A DNA stretch of 64,000 nt, taken from Orientallactaga sibirica. Its lineage: Eukaryota; Chordata; Mammalia; Rodentia; Dipodidae. How positions within the stretch are numbered: position 1 is the first letter of the stretch; each line of letters opens with the position of its first letter. Positions 1 to 10,436 of this stretch are shown here, in pieces. The notes beneath the pieces are model-generated. The model did no database searches and was not told where the DNA came from. It worked only from the letters and a program-made list of their open reading frames with translations. The DNA lies in NCBI GenBank assembly GCA_036365145.1, contig JAEOAD010000794.1:992001-1056000 (forward strand). Direction: 5' to 3'. A program made the translations under genes and the position numbers.

Positions 1-156
1 TTGCCTTGTTTCCTAAAATTTATGGAAAGATTTTCAAGATAGTATGAGCTTAATGTATAAAATAAGATATTTGAGTCCTGGTAAGACAAATTACACATAC
101 ATACACAGAGAGAGAGAGAAAGTAGACACAATGTTTGGGACAAGATAAAAATATTT

Positions 157-355
157 GGGGTGCTGGAGAGATGATTTAGTGGTTAAGGTGCTTGCCTGCA
201 AAGCCAAAGAACTCAGGTTCAATTCCCCAGGACCCACATAAGTCAGATGTACAAAGTGGTGCATGTGTCGTTTGCAGTGGCTGAAGGCCCTGGTATGCCC
301 ATTCTCTCTCTATTTGCCTCTCTTTCTCTCGAATAAATAAAATAAATAAATTTTA
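157..355 (+). mobile_element. B2-like SINE, full length
   Basis: tRNA-derived head beginning 'gctggagagatg', a box B close to ggttcaattcc, the core 'ccctggtatgcccattctc', a CT stretch and an AATAAA-rich tail. This is the dominant SINE of the window; the promoter boxes would direct RNA polymerase III, and mobility would depend on L1 proteins supplied in trans. Confidence 0.9.
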
Positions 356-370
356 AAAGATTTTTTGGAA

Positions 371-489
371 GATGGGAGTGGTGGCACATGGTTTAGGTCC
401 TAGAAATTGGGAGGCTGAAGAAAGAGGATCACTGTCAGTTCAAGGACAGCCTGGGTCTAAAGTGAGACTTTGCCTTGAGCAAAAACAAT
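371..489 (+). mobile_element. B1-type SINE, diverged
   Basis: 7SL-derived pattern is recognisable (gtggtggcacatgg, gggaggctga, aggacagcctggg) but it is more diverged than most B1s here and lacks the 'actacatagtgaattcc' middle. Probably an older subfamily. Confidence 0.7.
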
Positions 490-499
490 ACATATATAT

Positions 500-720
500 G
501 GCTTATTTTCTTAATAATATTCTATGAGCATTTCTCCCTTGTTATTAAATATTTGTGCAAATTTTCATGTTATCATCTTTTATTGGGTACACATAATGTA
601 TTTTTGAGGGGTTTTTGACATCTTGTTGGACATGCAGGTTACTTCTTATTTTTTGGTTTCTTGCTATAAGGGCATCATTGATAAACAGCTATACATAATC
701 TCTTATTAAACTTTATTTCA
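500..720 (-). mobile_element. Ancient L1 (L1M-type) fragment, antisense
   Basis: The text around 'ttgttggacatgcaggttac' and 'ttgctataagggcatcattg' matches the familiar antisense of an old L1 3' region. It continues after the B1 that splits it. Confidence 0.6.
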
Positions 721-867
721 AGCTGGGCATGGAGGTGCACACCTTTAATCCCAGCATTTGGGAGGCAGAAGTAAGAGGATCACCATGAGTTCAAGGCCAC
801 CCTGAGACTACATAGTGAATTCCAGGTCAGCCTGGGCTAGAGTGAAACCTTGCCTCAAAAAAAAAAA
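721..867 (+). mobile_element. B1-type SINE
   Basis: Full B1 from 'gctgggcatggaggtgcacacc' to an A-tail. It splits an old L1; a short ttatttc repeat on both sides is a plausible target duplication. Confidence 0.9.
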
Positions 868-1035
868 TTATTTCCTCAGGACAGCTTTCTGGAAATGGAA
901 TCACCGTCTCACAGGGTATGGGTTTTTTCTAAGCTCTTGGAATATATTGCCAAATTGCTTTCTAAAACGTTTCCTAACGTCTTTTCTTTACCAAGAATAT
1001 TGTTATAGTGAGGGTCTAGAATGTTTCCCAGTGGC
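868..1035 (-). mobile_element. Ancient L1 (L1M-type) fragment, continuation
   Basis: Contains 'atattgccaaattgctttct', a typical antisense old-L1 phrase, continuing the piece on the other side of the B1. An 83-codon open frame across this junction is chance. Confidence 0.55.
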
Positions 1036-1208
1036 TCATGGTTTGAAGGCTTGGGGCACTATTTGAGAGGTGATTAGATCATGAAGTCGCTAACATCAAG
1101 GAATCAGCTCACTGTTCAGTTCACTGCTATCAAGGGGTTAAACTATTAGAAGGTAGGATCTGGTTATAGGAAGTAGGTCACTAGAGGCATGCCTTTAAAG
1201 GGCCCATG
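1036..1208 (+). mobile_element. MaLR LTR, first part (MLT/MST-like)
   Basis: Phrases such as 'gaggtgattagatcatgaag' are characteristic of ERVL-MaLR LTRs. The rest of this LTR lies beyond two SINE insertions. Confidence 0.65.
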
Positions 1209-1210
1209 GT

Positions 1211-1402
1211 GGGCTGGGAAGATGGCTCCATGGTTAAAGTGCTTGCTTACAAAGCCTAATGGCCCAGGTTTGATTCCCTAGTACCCATGTAAAGCCAAAT
1301 GCCACAAGGTGTAGCCCATGCATCTGGAGTTCATGTGCAGTGGCTAGAGATCCTGGTGTGTCCTTACACCCTCTCTCTCTCTCTCTCTCTCTCTCTGTCC
1401 CC
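1211..1402 (+). mobile_element. B2-like SINE with CT tail
   Basis: Starts 'gggctgggaagatggctcc' and ends in a (CT)n run. It sits in the MaLR LTR and, with the antisense B2 just downstream, forms an inverted SINE pair. Confidence 0.88.
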
Positions 1403-1443
1403 CTGATCCCAGCCACCATGAACTGAATATATTTGCTTCATCT

Positions 1444-1663
1444 CTTTTTATTTATTTTTTAAATTTATTTATTTATTTATTTATTTGAGAGAGAGAGGGG
1501 CAAATAAAGAGAATGGGTGCACCAGGGCCTCCAGCCGCTGCAAACAAACTCCAGACACACACTCCATCTTATACATCTAGCTTACGTGGGTCCTAGGGAA
1601 TTGAACCTGGGTCCTTTGGCTTTGCAGGTAAGCACCTTAGCCACTAAGCTATCTCTCCAGCCC
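1444..1663 (-). mobile_element. B2-like SINE, antisense
   Basis: Reads from a (TTTA)n tail to 'ctatctctccagccc'. Imperfect direct repeats (tttgcttcatctctt / tttgtttcatttctt) flank it and look like an aged target duplication. Confidence 0.92.
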
Positions 1664-1834
1664 TTTGTTTCATTTCTTGCTCCCTGCCATGATGCTCTGC
1701 TTCATCACCAGTCCACTGACAGGGGCTGAGCATCCATGGCCTGAAACCATAAGCCAAATAAATAAACCCTTCCTCCGCTCAGTGGTCCTTCCCACCTTTC
1801 ATCACAGTGAAGGAAAGCTGGCCAGTATGAGGCA
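1664..1834 (+). mobile_element. MaLR LTR, second part
   Basis: 'ctccctgccatgatgctctg' and 'ataagccaaataaataaacc' are the usual MaLR LTR 3' half including an AATAAA signal. Together with the first part this is one old solo LTR. Confidence 0.68.
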
Positions 1835-2012
1835 GCAGGGGGGAAAATGTTTCTTGTTCTCATTTATCTTATCAGTAGTAGGTTTAAACTATTTTATTAG
1901 GATCACCAAGAATCTGTGTCCACTGCTGATTTTTCACATTTGAAAATTATTGGGAATTTTTGTACTGCATTTCAACATTACTTTTTCTTTCTTTCTCTAT
2001 TTTTCAACATTA

Positions 2013-2120
2013 CTTTTTTTTGACACAGAATCTCACAATGTAGTTCAAAGCTGGCCTCAAGCCCATGATCCTCCTGCCTCAGTGCTGGGATCACCAGTGT
2101 GAGACGCTAAGTCAGGCTTC
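2013..2120 (-). mobile_element. Old B1-like SINE, antisense
   Basis: Diverged antisense B1 (gaatctcacaatgtagttc, tgcctcagtgctgggatcac). Just upstream a 15-bp direct repeat ttcaacattactttt occurs twice, 32 bp apart. Confidence 0.7.
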
Positions 2121-2142
2121 AAAAACGGCTTTTTCAAAGGTT

Positions 2143-2182
2143 GTTTTGTTTTGTTTTGTTTTGTTTTGTTTTGTTTTGTTTT
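2143..2182. repeat. (TTTTG)n microsatellite
   Basis: Eight TTTTG units forming the expanded antisense A-tail of the adjoining B1. Confidence 0.95.
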
Positions 2183-2319
2183 CAAGATAGAGTCTCACTC
2201 TAGCCCAGGCTAACCTGGAATTTACTATGTAGTCTCAGGCTGGCCTCAAACTCAAGGTGATCCTCCTACCTCTGCCTCCCAAGTGCTAGGATTAAAGGCA
2301 TGCGCCACCATGCCCAGCT
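2183..2319 (-). mobile_element. B1-type SINE, antisense
   Basis: Complete antisense B1. The tcaaagg motif on both outer sides is a candidate target duplication. Confidence 0.92.
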
Positions 2320-2529
2320 CAAAGGGGTTTTAACAGTACATTTTTGCCTTCTTCATTTTACCTAAAGCATTTGATTCATAGACACTTAGAAAATAATGTA
2401 GCAAAATCAATCATTTCCTTTATGATTCCTTCTATTATTTTATGTTCAACAGGGCTCTTCTTGTTTCCTTGTAATTTTTTTAAACACTGATTTGAATTTT
2501 TATGTAGTGAAACCCAAGGGCAGCCTCCT

Positions 2530-2650
2530 CTCGGGGAGACTTCTTGCTGTTATGCTTAGAAAGGCTTTCTCCCTCCGCAGGGTCTGATCAAATAATCACA
2601 CACATTTTCCCATGGTTCTTTTATGGTTTAATTTTTATGATTAGCTCTTC
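2530..2650 (-). mobile_element. Possible ancient L1 fragment
   Basis: 'tatgcttagaaaggctttct' followed by 'cccatggttcttttatggtt' matches an old antisense L1 passage. The surrounding 2327-2903 is otherwise AT-rich and unrecognised. Confidence 0.45.
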
Positions 2651-2916
2651 TTGAATAAAATAAAATTCATGATATTTTATTATAAAAATAGCTTTTTGAC
2701 ATCATATATACACATACAAATTTTGTGATATTTAGGAAAGATCAGTTAGTAAATAAAAGAGAAAATTAATGGCATGTAATTTCAATAATGAGATTAAACA
2801 ATCCTTCCTCATTGTCTACTTAAGAGCACATATTATCTTAATTTTTAATCCTCTTAGGGCCTCTTAGTACTTCCAAGCATCCTTATCTTAGTGTATCAAG
2901 CCTTCCTTAAACTTTA

Positions 2917-3097
2917 TTTATTTTATTTATTTATTTGTTTGTTTGTTTGTTTGTTTGTTTGAGGTAGGGTTTCACTCTAGTCCAGGCTGACCTGGAATTC
3001 ACTAGATAGTCTCAGGGTGGCCTCTAACTCACGGTGACCCTCCTACCTCTGCCTCCAGAGTGCTGGGATTAAAGGTGTGCGCCACTACACCTGGCTC
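2917..3097 (-). mobile_element. B1-type SINE with (TTTG)n tail, antisense
   Basis: A TTTA/TTTG tail precedes a complete antisense B1. A 13-bp perfect target duplication (tccttaaacttta) lies at 2904-2916 and 3098-3110, so both ends are well fixed. Confidence 0.95.
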
Positions 3098-3236
3098 TCC
3101 TTAAACTTTAAAACCTCTTACTTTCTCTAACTCCACTAGGGACCACTAAGGATCAGTTTTCTGACCTGCCATGTTCCTTGGTTCTTCAATCCCTTTAAGG
3201 ATGTATTTCCTTTCTCTTAATACATCTTTCCAACCT

Positions 3237-3400
3237 TAAAACTATTGATACTGGCCCAGAATGTTCTGGGAGAACTGCTGTATATTGTGAGATGTATAAC
3301 AGCATCCATAGCCTCCACACACTAGATGCCAAACACACCTCCCTCCTGCCCCCAAGTTGTGATAGCCAAAAATGTCTTTAGACAATGTCTAGTGCTCTAG
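3237..3400 (+). mobile_element. MER5-like hAT (Charlie) DNA transposon relic
   Basis: 'agcagcatccatagcctcca', 'cactagatgcc' and 'tgatagccaaaaatgtcttt' match the MER5 non-autonomous hAT family known across placental mammals. Degraded, with no coding capacity. Confidence 0.75.
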
Positions 3401-3427
3401 AAAAAAAAGACAATTTAGCTTTACATT

Positions 3428-3538
3428 AGGTCGCTCAGTGGTTAAGGCACTTGCCTGCAATGCCTAACAACCCTGGTGCACCCATATTCTCAACCTCTCT
3501 CTCTCTCTCTCTCCCTCCTTGAAAAGAAATAAATGATT
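3428..3538 (+). mobile_element. B2-like SINE, internally deleted
   Basis: Retains the box A end and CT/AATAAA tail but jumps from 'gcctaacaaccctgg' to 'tgcacccatattctc', losing roughly 90 bp including box B. Confidence 0.78.
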
Positions 3539-3564
3539 TTTTTAAATAAAAAAGATGTGATTAG

Positions 3565-3832
3565 GGGCTGGAGAGATGGCTTAGGGGTTAAGGTGCCTGC
3601 CTCCTAAGCCTGAGAACACTGGTTCCAAACTCCAGCGGTTCCAATCTCCAGGTCCCACGTTTAGCCAGATGCAGTGACGCAAGGGTGCAATGCCACACTT
3701 GACCACAAGGGGGCGCACACATCTGGATTTCGTTCGCAGCAGCTGAGAGGCTGCTGGCACACCCATCTCTATCTGTCTATCTGTCTTCCTCTTCCTCTCT
3801 CTCTGTCTCTCTCCGAAAAAAAAAAAAAAAAA
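3565..3832 (+). mobile_element. B2-like SINE, long variant
   Basis: Carries extra sequence after 'gccagatgca' (tgacgcaagggtgcaatgcc...) absent from the common form. A perfect 14-bp target duplication aaagatgtgattag lies at 3551-3564 and 3833-3846. Confidence 0.93.
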
Positions 3833-3846
3833 AAAGATGTGATTAG

Positions 3847-4103
3847 GTTAAGGGCATGCCTTGGGAATGGATTAAGGAGATTCTCAAGTTCATTCTCACA
3901 GGCATTGATTACTTACAAAAGGGGACTTTCACCTCCTCCCCCTCTGTGTGCACTCTTGCCATAAATGCCTTCTGCCGTGTTATGACACAAGAAGACCCTC
4001 ACCAGATGCTGGCACCTTGATCTTTCTAGCTTCTCAAACTATGAAAAATATTTTTAAATAAATACCCAGCCTTTGGCATTCTGTTATAGTGGCAGAAAAG
4101 ACA
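3847..4103 (+). mobile_element. MaLR LTR (MST/MLT-like), 3' part
   Basis: 'cttctgccgtgttatgacac', 'gaccctcaccagatgctggc' and 'attctgttatagtggcag' are MaLR LTR landmarks; the long-variant B2 is inserted in it. Confidence 0.68.
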
Positions 4104-4120
4104 TAGAATACATAAAAACT

Positions 4121-4320
4121 GGGCTGGAGAGTGGCACTGGCTTGCAAAGCCTGATGACCTGGATTTGATTCTGCAGTACCCACCTAAATCTAGATGCACA
4201 AAGTGTCACATGTGTCTGGAGTTCTTTTGCAATGGCAGGAGGCCCTGCCATCCCCACACTTAATCTCTTTCTGCCTGCCTCTTTCTCTCTGTCTCTCTCT
4301 AAAATAAATAAACAACTAAT
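4121..4320 (+). mobile_element. B2-like SINE
   Basis: Complete but with an altered 5' segment around box A ('gggctggagagtggcactgg'), so the internal promoter is probably damaged. Confidence 0.88.
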
Positions 4321-4629
4321 TTTAATAGAACATCCTGTACACTGCATAGTCTGTGGCAATCCTGTGATGAAATGTCAATCATAAGAGATGAGGGTGTTAG
4401 AGGTTTCCAGACCCTGCAGGATGGGTACTTGACTACGTCATATCCTCATGGAGAGAATGCCCTCCAGAGATCTACACTGTGGATTCAGCCACCATCGCCA
4501 TTCCTTTCTAAAGATCAGCCGTCCCAGCTCCAGCCATAAGATCAGAAGGTGGCAAAGCTTTCCCTTCCCCTCCACCCAGGGAATAATCCTATACAAATTT
4601 TCTTGCAAGTTGCACTGTCTCTTGGCCGA
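4321..4629. other. Unique sequence
   Basis: No repeat or gene recognised. Opposed open frames of 64 and 76 codons overlap each other and show no domain, so they are treated as chance. Confidence 0.5.
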
Positions 4630-4961
4630 TGTTATGATCTGATTCTTAAATTTTCCCCTAAAGACCAAAGTACTAAATGGTTAGTCACCAGTCTGTAACA
4701 GTCATGAGAGGTGGTCAAAGCATTAAGAGGCGAGGCTTAATGGACAAAGTAGGCCATTGGGGTAGTACCTTCGGAGAGAGATTGAGACTCTATCCCCTTC
4801 CTCTCTCCCTCCTGTCACATACTCCCAGCCATGATGTTTATGCCCACAGGCACCAAGTGACAGGGCTGAAATCTCTGAAACTGTGAGCCAAAATAAACCT
4901 TTCCTCAGTAAATTGGTTTTCACAGGCATTTTGTCATAGCAACAGGAAGCTGACTCACACA
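4630..4961 (+). mobile_element. MaLR solo LTR (MT/ORR1-like)
   Basis: Begins TGTTATGATCTG and ends near GACTCACACA, with 'gtgagccaaaataaacctt' supplying the polyadenylation signal and 'cattttgtcatagcaacagg' near the end. About 330 bp, typical of a solo LTR. Confidence 0.72.
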
Positions 4962-5252
4962 TCAGGGAATTGAAATCTCCTTACTACAAATTTGGTATAG
5001 CAGCGCTCTATGAAATCACATGCTACCAAAGACTCTTGGTTTCATGAACATTCCTTCTTGTGTCTGGGACAAGAATTTCTCTGGGCTTCACCTCCTATCT
5101 GGGCTTCTGGGACACTGACATTATCACAAGGGAAGTAAGGTCCACTAGGCTGCCTATTTGAACATAGAAACCTAGTACTACTCATGCCAACCAAGTGGCT
5201 ATCATGTCCCAAGACATCTAGGGAGCCTGCTCTGTACTTGGAGGCCATGTGC

Positions 5253-5604
5253 ATTAGTCAGTTTTCCCTTACTGTAACAAAATACCTGACATAACCTCTT
5301 ATGCAAGAGGAAAGATTTATTTTGGCTCATGGTTTTGAAGGTTTCAGTCCACAGTTTTTCCATTGCTTTTGGGCCTCAGGTGAGGGAAGGAGCAATACAT
5401 TACTATGGAAGGATGTGGTAGTGAAGCTGAGAGGAAGCCAAAACCAGACTCCAGAATCCTCTTTGTAGTTACTCCTCTAATGATCTATCTCCCTTCTCTA
5501 GGCCTCACGCTCCAAAGGCTCCACCACCTCCCAAAAACCCCATGGTGAGGGTCCAAGGCTTTAGGCACATGTGCCTTGGCAGGGCGTTCATCCAAATCGT
5601 AACT
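5253..5604 (-). mobile_element. MaLR LTR (MLT1/MST-like), antisense
   Basis: 'ttagtcagttttcccttact', 'gaaagatttattttggctca' and 'gttcatccaaatcgtaac' are antisense MaLR LTR landmarks. Confidence 0.68.
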
Positions 5605-6019
5605 CCATGCTTAAGTTCTGGGATAGCAGAACCTTTTCTCTCACGAGCCAAAAAGAAATGCCTTTTGCCCTGAGGTCGGAGGTTCTGTTATCAATTGAAA
5701 ATCTGAACTCAATGCTATTTTTCCTCCAAGAAGCTGAAAAGGCATCTTAATTATGACAAAGAAAGGGAAAATAGGAAACCAAAGCTGATATTGACATGAG
5801 ATTTTTTCCCCCATTTTCGTTTGTGTGGACATTTCTAATGCAAAGCACAGAAGTAAAGCATTCATGCCAGTCAAAATGTTTAGTGAATAATTCTGTAATC
5901 ATCAAAAATAGAACAGTTAAGTTATTTTCTAGACTTGTATCTGCATTTGGACTATTTCTAAAGAGGTATATTTTTTATTGATGACAACTCAATAAAATAA
6001 AAGAAAATAGATTTTATTT
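5605..6019. other. Unique sequence
   Basis: AT-rich single-copy-looking DNA. Short opposed open frames near 5641-5981 have no recognisable domain. Confidence 0.5.
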
Positions 6020-6362
6020 ATTCACTTTATTAAATTATTTATTTGTGTGTATATGTGTGTGCGCATGCATCTACGCATATGGGTGTATGTGCCACTGTAC
6101 ATATGTGGAGGTCAGAGGACAACTTCAGTGTGACTGTGCTCCATCTTCTTTGGGGCAGGGTCTCTTGCCACTACAAACAAACTGCCAGAGTGCAAACAAA
6201 ATCAGACTAGCTGGCTCCACCTCCCATTGTCATAAGTGCATTGGGATCACAGATGCATGTACACTTTGCATCTGGCTTTTATGTGGGAGCTGGGGAATTG
6301 AATCCAGGTAGATAGCAGGCTTTGAAAGCAAGCACCCTTAACCACTAACCATCACCCAAGCC
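6020..6362 (-). mobile_element. B4 SINE, antisense
   Basis: The order 'catatgtggaggtcagagga', 'cagggtctcttgcc', 'ggatcacagatgcatgtaca', 'gtgggagctggggaattgaa' is the antisense of rodent B4 (ID-type head joined to a B1-related tail). Confidence 0.75.
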
Positions 6363-6395
6363 TATTTATTCATTTGTTTAAAACAATGCTTTCTT

Positions 6396-6619
6396 GGGAC
6401 TGGAGAGATGGCTCAGCAGTTAAGATATTTGCCTGCAAAGCCTAAGGACCTGGGTTTGATTCCCCCAATATCCATATAAAGCCAGATGCACAAAGTGGCA
6501 CATGCATCTGAAGTTCATTTGCAGTGGCTAGATGCCCTAGTGCACCCATTCTCTCTCCCTTTCTTTCTCTCTCTCTCTCTGTGTCCTCTCAGCCTCTCTC
6601 TCTGCTTACAAATAAATAA
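6396..6619 (+). mobile_element. B2-like SINE
   Basis: Complete from 'ggactggagagatggctcag' to AAATAAATAAG. Flanked by near-identical atgctttctt / atgcttcctt. Confidence 0.93.
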
Positions 6620-6700
6620 GATGCTTCCTTTCATGGAAGTATATGTTATTAATGTATTTCTCTCTTGTTCTTACATAGATTTTTTTATTAAAATGCATTG

Positions 6701-6907
6701 GGGCTAGAGAGATGGCTTGGCAGTTAAGGCACTTGCTTTCAAAGCCAAATGACCCAATTTTGATTCCCCAGGACCACGTAAGCCAGATGCAAAAGGTGAC
6801 ACCTGCATTTGGAACTCATTTGCAGTGGCTAGAGGACACTGGCATGCCCATTTTCTCTCTCCCTCTCTTTCTCTCTCCCTCTTTCTGTATCTCAAATAAA
6901 TAAAGAT
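6701..6907 (+). mobile_element. B2-like SINE
   Basis: Complete element with a perfect 11-bp target duplication aaaatgcattg (6690-6700 and 6908-6918). Confidence 0.95.
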
Positions 6908-6935
6908 AAAATGCATTGTACTGTTTTATTAATTC

Positions 6936-7010
6936 ATTCATTTTGGTGCTAGGACTGGAACCCAGGACATTGTACAAGATACTTTACCACTGAGTTACAA
7001 CCTCAGTCCT
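6936..7010 (-). mobile_element. ID-like SINE relic, antisense
   Basis: 'ggtgctaggactggaaccca' and 'ctttaccactgagttacaac' are the antisense of an ID/B4 tRNA-like head. Confidence 0.65.
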
Positions 7011-8149
7011 GAGCTACTCACTTTAACTCTATGGAAAGTCTGGGAGGTTTTTATTTTATTAATAAACTAAAGCCTGTGATGTTTATGACATTGCTTTTCA
7101 AACGGTAATGTGCCTGACTGCCAATCATCTGTGAGTCATGTGAAAAAGCAGATTCTGGCTTGGTAAGTCTAGGGTGAGGCCTGAGATTCTGCATTTCACA
7201 AAAGCTCCTAGTTGAGACTGATGCTACATGTCGGGGGACCAGACTTGGAGGATGCAGGTTTGTGATCATCAGACCCACACAGCGGGGGTGTGGCCTGGCA
7301 GTGCTGAGGACCCGCCTCTCTGAGTCATTCCAGCTTTCATTTATCTGCACTTTAATAAGGTAACCATAAACTCTTCAATCAAACTAAAACCATTTTTTAA
7401 AGTAAAAAGGAATGCCGCTAATGATTACCAGATCTAAAGTAGTCTGTCCACAGCGATGAGGCCTTTGGGTTAAACTGGCTTTAACAGAGTGGAGATTGGC
7501 AAGGAAAGAGCAAATTATTTTTCATTTATTTATTTATTTAAAAAAAAAAAAAACACCGACTGGGGGAAAGTGCAGTGCTTACTCCAAGAGCTTAGCAAGT
7601 TAATCATGAATATTTTGCAATTGCCAGAGACGTGTGGAAGCAGTAAATAAAGACAGGATCAGAGGGATAGATTTAATTTATGGAGCTGCTCAAAGGGCTA
7701 TTGATAAGGTTCTCCAGGAAAGACTGATAAAGATGAGAACCAGAGGATGGAGAGAGTGTTTCCTGGTGATAGGAACCTGACTTAAAGCCGAGAAACAAAA
7801 GCGAAGAATAAACAGGCATTTATCTATGCTAAGGGTGGGTGGCTAGCCTGCTGCGGTGCTGGGGAGGAAGGAGGGCTGATGAGATGGGCTCAAAGAAGCT
7901 GAAAATGTGCACTTGCCTTAAAGAAAGGAAATGAGTGTGTATTAAAAAGGCATTTTAAGGCGCTGCAGTTTAACAGCAAGAGAATGGGAGACTGGAATGC
8001 ACGCCAGATGCGATCCACCTTGAATAGGACCTAACTTCCCCACTCAAAGGAAAACTCACTTCAAGGCAAATGCAATTAAAAATAAGATGCTTAGGTTGTC
8101 AGTCTGAAAAACCATTGCAGGAAGTAGATGCTGAAGGGAAATACACTAC
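7011..8149. other. Repeat-poor unique block
   Basis: More than 1.1 kb without a recognisable mobile element, unusual here; only a T/A-rich patch near 7505-7552. Sequence is mixed in composition and has no long open frame. Could contain a conserved non-coding element, but conservation cannot be judged from one sequence. Confidence 0.5.
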
Positions 8150-8381
8150 ACAGAAGTCCCATCTTTCCACAGCAGCTGGGAGGTAGCAGCAAGAGTGAAC
8201 TGGCTGGCTCTAGCAAGAGGGGCTTGGGCTATATAACACCCCACAGCCCACCCCAAGCAACACGGGTGCCTCTATCAAGGCTCTTTTTCCCAAACTGCCA
8301 CCAGCTGATATTGCGTATGAGGCTTAATCACAAACACATGAGGTTATAGGGGGACATTTCACATTCAAACCACTACAGATG
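8150..8381 (-). mobile_element. MaLR-type LTR fragment, antisense
   Basis: Ends in 'gggggacatttcacattcaa' followed by 'accactaca', the antisense of a MaLR LTR start. Confidence 0.5.
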
Positions 8382-8383
8382 CC

Positions 8384-8640
8384 AACAACAGACCAAAGAA
8401 AACTCCACCCAAGTCTGACTTGGTGAATCAGTGAGTTCACTGGGGTTACTGATTGGAGCATGGTTGACTCAAAGGCAAGCTAGCACTGAAAAGCCCACCA
8501 CTCCAGTATGGGGTATAACCCATGAAAGCTGTTTCACTAGGGCTCCCTGCCCAACCTGCAGATGGCTCTAGAAGCCAGAGTCTCCTGTGCCCAGAAACAC
8601 TTTACTGTCTATATAACCTTGGGGAGGGGTCTTATGAACC
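8384..8640 (-). repeat. LTR-like dispersed repeat, copy 1
   Basis: Shares many blocks in the same order with 57541-57785 (catggttgactcaaaggcaa; aaagctgtttcactagggct; acctgcagatggctct). Probably an ERV-derived rodent repeat; orientation is inferred from the neighbouring LTR pieces. Family not identified. Confidence 0.5.
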
Positions 8641-8804
8641 TCTGATCATATCCGACTTGTAACTTTCATGAGCTTCCTCTGCATCTAAGTACACTTAGCT
8701 TACCAGCCTCCCTTCTTTTTCCAGGGCCGGGATGTTTCAAATCCAAAGGAAATCACATCTATGAGACTCTAGACAGGCCAAAGAAAAAACAGAAAAGATC
8801 CTTG

Positions 8805-8870
8805 GATTGGAGAGGTCACTTAGTGGTTAAAGGTGCTTGCTTATAAAGGCTCAATCCCCCAGTATCCATG
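8805..8870 (+). mobile_element. B2-like SINE, 5' part only
   Basis: Begins 'attggagaggtcacttagtgg' and stops at 'agtatccatg', exactly where the antisense LTR starts; the 3' half is missing from the other side of that element. Confidence 0.7.
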
Positions 8871-9232
8871 TGTCGCAGTCAGTTTTAGTTGTTGGGGTGA
8901 ACTTCCAAACCAGGCACAGTTATAGGAGGAAGGGATTTGTTGAAGCTTAAAGATACAGGGGAAGTTCTATAATAGCAGAAGAATCTGGCCCCCTTTCACA
9001 GGTTCAGGCAGAGAGAAAAGCCACCACCAACACCTAAAGAAAGCACACTCCAGGAACCCCAGGCAAAGCTCAAGCATTTTTCATATCTCTAGACTGGAAC
9101 TCCCAAAACATATCTTAGGGCTAGACCCTAGGATCCACTCACAGTGACATCTCCTCCAGCCAGGTGGCTGGAGATCTAAGTTACAAGCTTTAATAAACTT
9201 TTGAATGTATTGGGGGACATCCATTTAAACTA
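8871..9232 (-). mobile_element. MaLR provirus 3' LTR (antisense)
   Basis: Starts TGTCGCAGTCAG on this strand and closely resembles the segment at 12234-12445. The 5-bp ccatg lies just outside on both sides, but on the right it is followed directly by internal-type sequence, so it may be coincidence. In the element's own orientation this is the downstream LTR. Confidence 0.72.
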
Positions 9233-9589
9233 CCATGTTTTTGCCCTTGGCCCCCAATAGATTTATAATCATCTCACATTGTAAATTGTAGATAGTCTAA
9301 TTTTAAAGGTTTTTATAGTGTTTACTAACTTAAGAATGTTTTAAAGTCCCAAGTCTCATTTGAGATTTAAGAGCCTTTTAGTTGTGAGTTTTGTAAAATC
9401 AAAACAAGTTATATACTTTTAACACATAAAGGCACAGAGTAAACATTTTTAACTTCTATAAGGCATAGCAAGGAGAGACTGGAACAATGTAAACTCAATA
9501 CCAGGTGTGCAGGACACAGTCATATTTTTACTTTAGGGACAAAATAAATCGTAACTTTGAAGAACAGTTTCCTTTTCTAGTCAACTCTT
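9233..9589 (-). mobile_element. MaLR internal sequence, antisense
   Basis: 'ttgcccttggcccccaatag' and following text are typical antisense MaLR internal sequence, non-coding in this family. It joins the LTR directly. Confidence 0.6.
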
Positions 9590-10277
9590 TTTCTTTTTCT
9601 TTTTTGTTTTATTAACAACTTCCCCCTTCATAGGTTTTCAGTGTCAGGCATGTATTCCCTCCCATGGAGCAGACCTTCAGTCCAATTAGAGAGCGATTGG
9701 TTTCCCCCATAACAGACATGCCACTATTGCACCCATTGGCTCATTTGGCCTGACCGGCCAAATTTAAGGCTTGTAGTGTCCACTCTTGTTTACCTCCACT
9801 GGTGATTTCTCTCTCTCTCCCCACCACGGAACTACATGCAGTGTAGCTTTTTCCAGCTTTCTGTCAGCTGGTCTACACAGAGAAGGTTTTCAGCTCAGCT
9901 CCAGCAGAATTTCTCAGTGACCTCCCAGTCCAAGTATGTGGAGTCTTCAGCAATAGGGTCTTACCATCTATTCCTGGTGGGAAATCAAGGGCCTCGGCAA
10001 TGGCCTATAATGTTTTAGGGACATCAGAGACCTCCCTGGCCAACAACTCACATGAAGGTATCCCATCTCTGGCACTAAAAAATTTCTAGTAACAATCTAT
10101 GGCTTCTGGGTATGCCATTGTCCAAAAACGTAGTTTTCCATATGACTTATTCATACCCTCTTAGATTTTGATTAGCCCTCCCCACACCTTTCCTTTACTC
10201 AATCTCTTCTTCTGACCTTACTCAGGCCTATCGACCCCCAGTAATCTGTTCTTCTACTTACATATATACAACACAGT
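9590..10277 (-). mobile_element. L1 3' UTR, antisense, internally deleted
   Basis: Starts with the L1 3' terminus (gttttattaacaacttc) but then jumps to the middle of the 3' UTR (gtcaggcatgtattccctcc). By comparison with 25269-26340 about 520 bp is missing. Confidence 0.8.
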
Positions 10278-10436
10278 GCCAGGTGTGGTGGTGCATGCCT
10301 TTAATCCCAGCACTCAGGAGGCAGAGGTAGGAGGATCACCATGAGTTCAAGGCCACCCTGAGACTACAAAGTGAATTCCAGATCAGCCTGAGCTAGAGTG
10401 AGACCCTACCTCAAAAAAAAACAGAAAAAAAATAAA
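10278..10436 (+). mobile_element. B1-type SINE in L1
   Basis: Complete B1 with A-tail splitting the antisense L1; atacaacac / atacaatac flank it. Confidence 0.93.
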
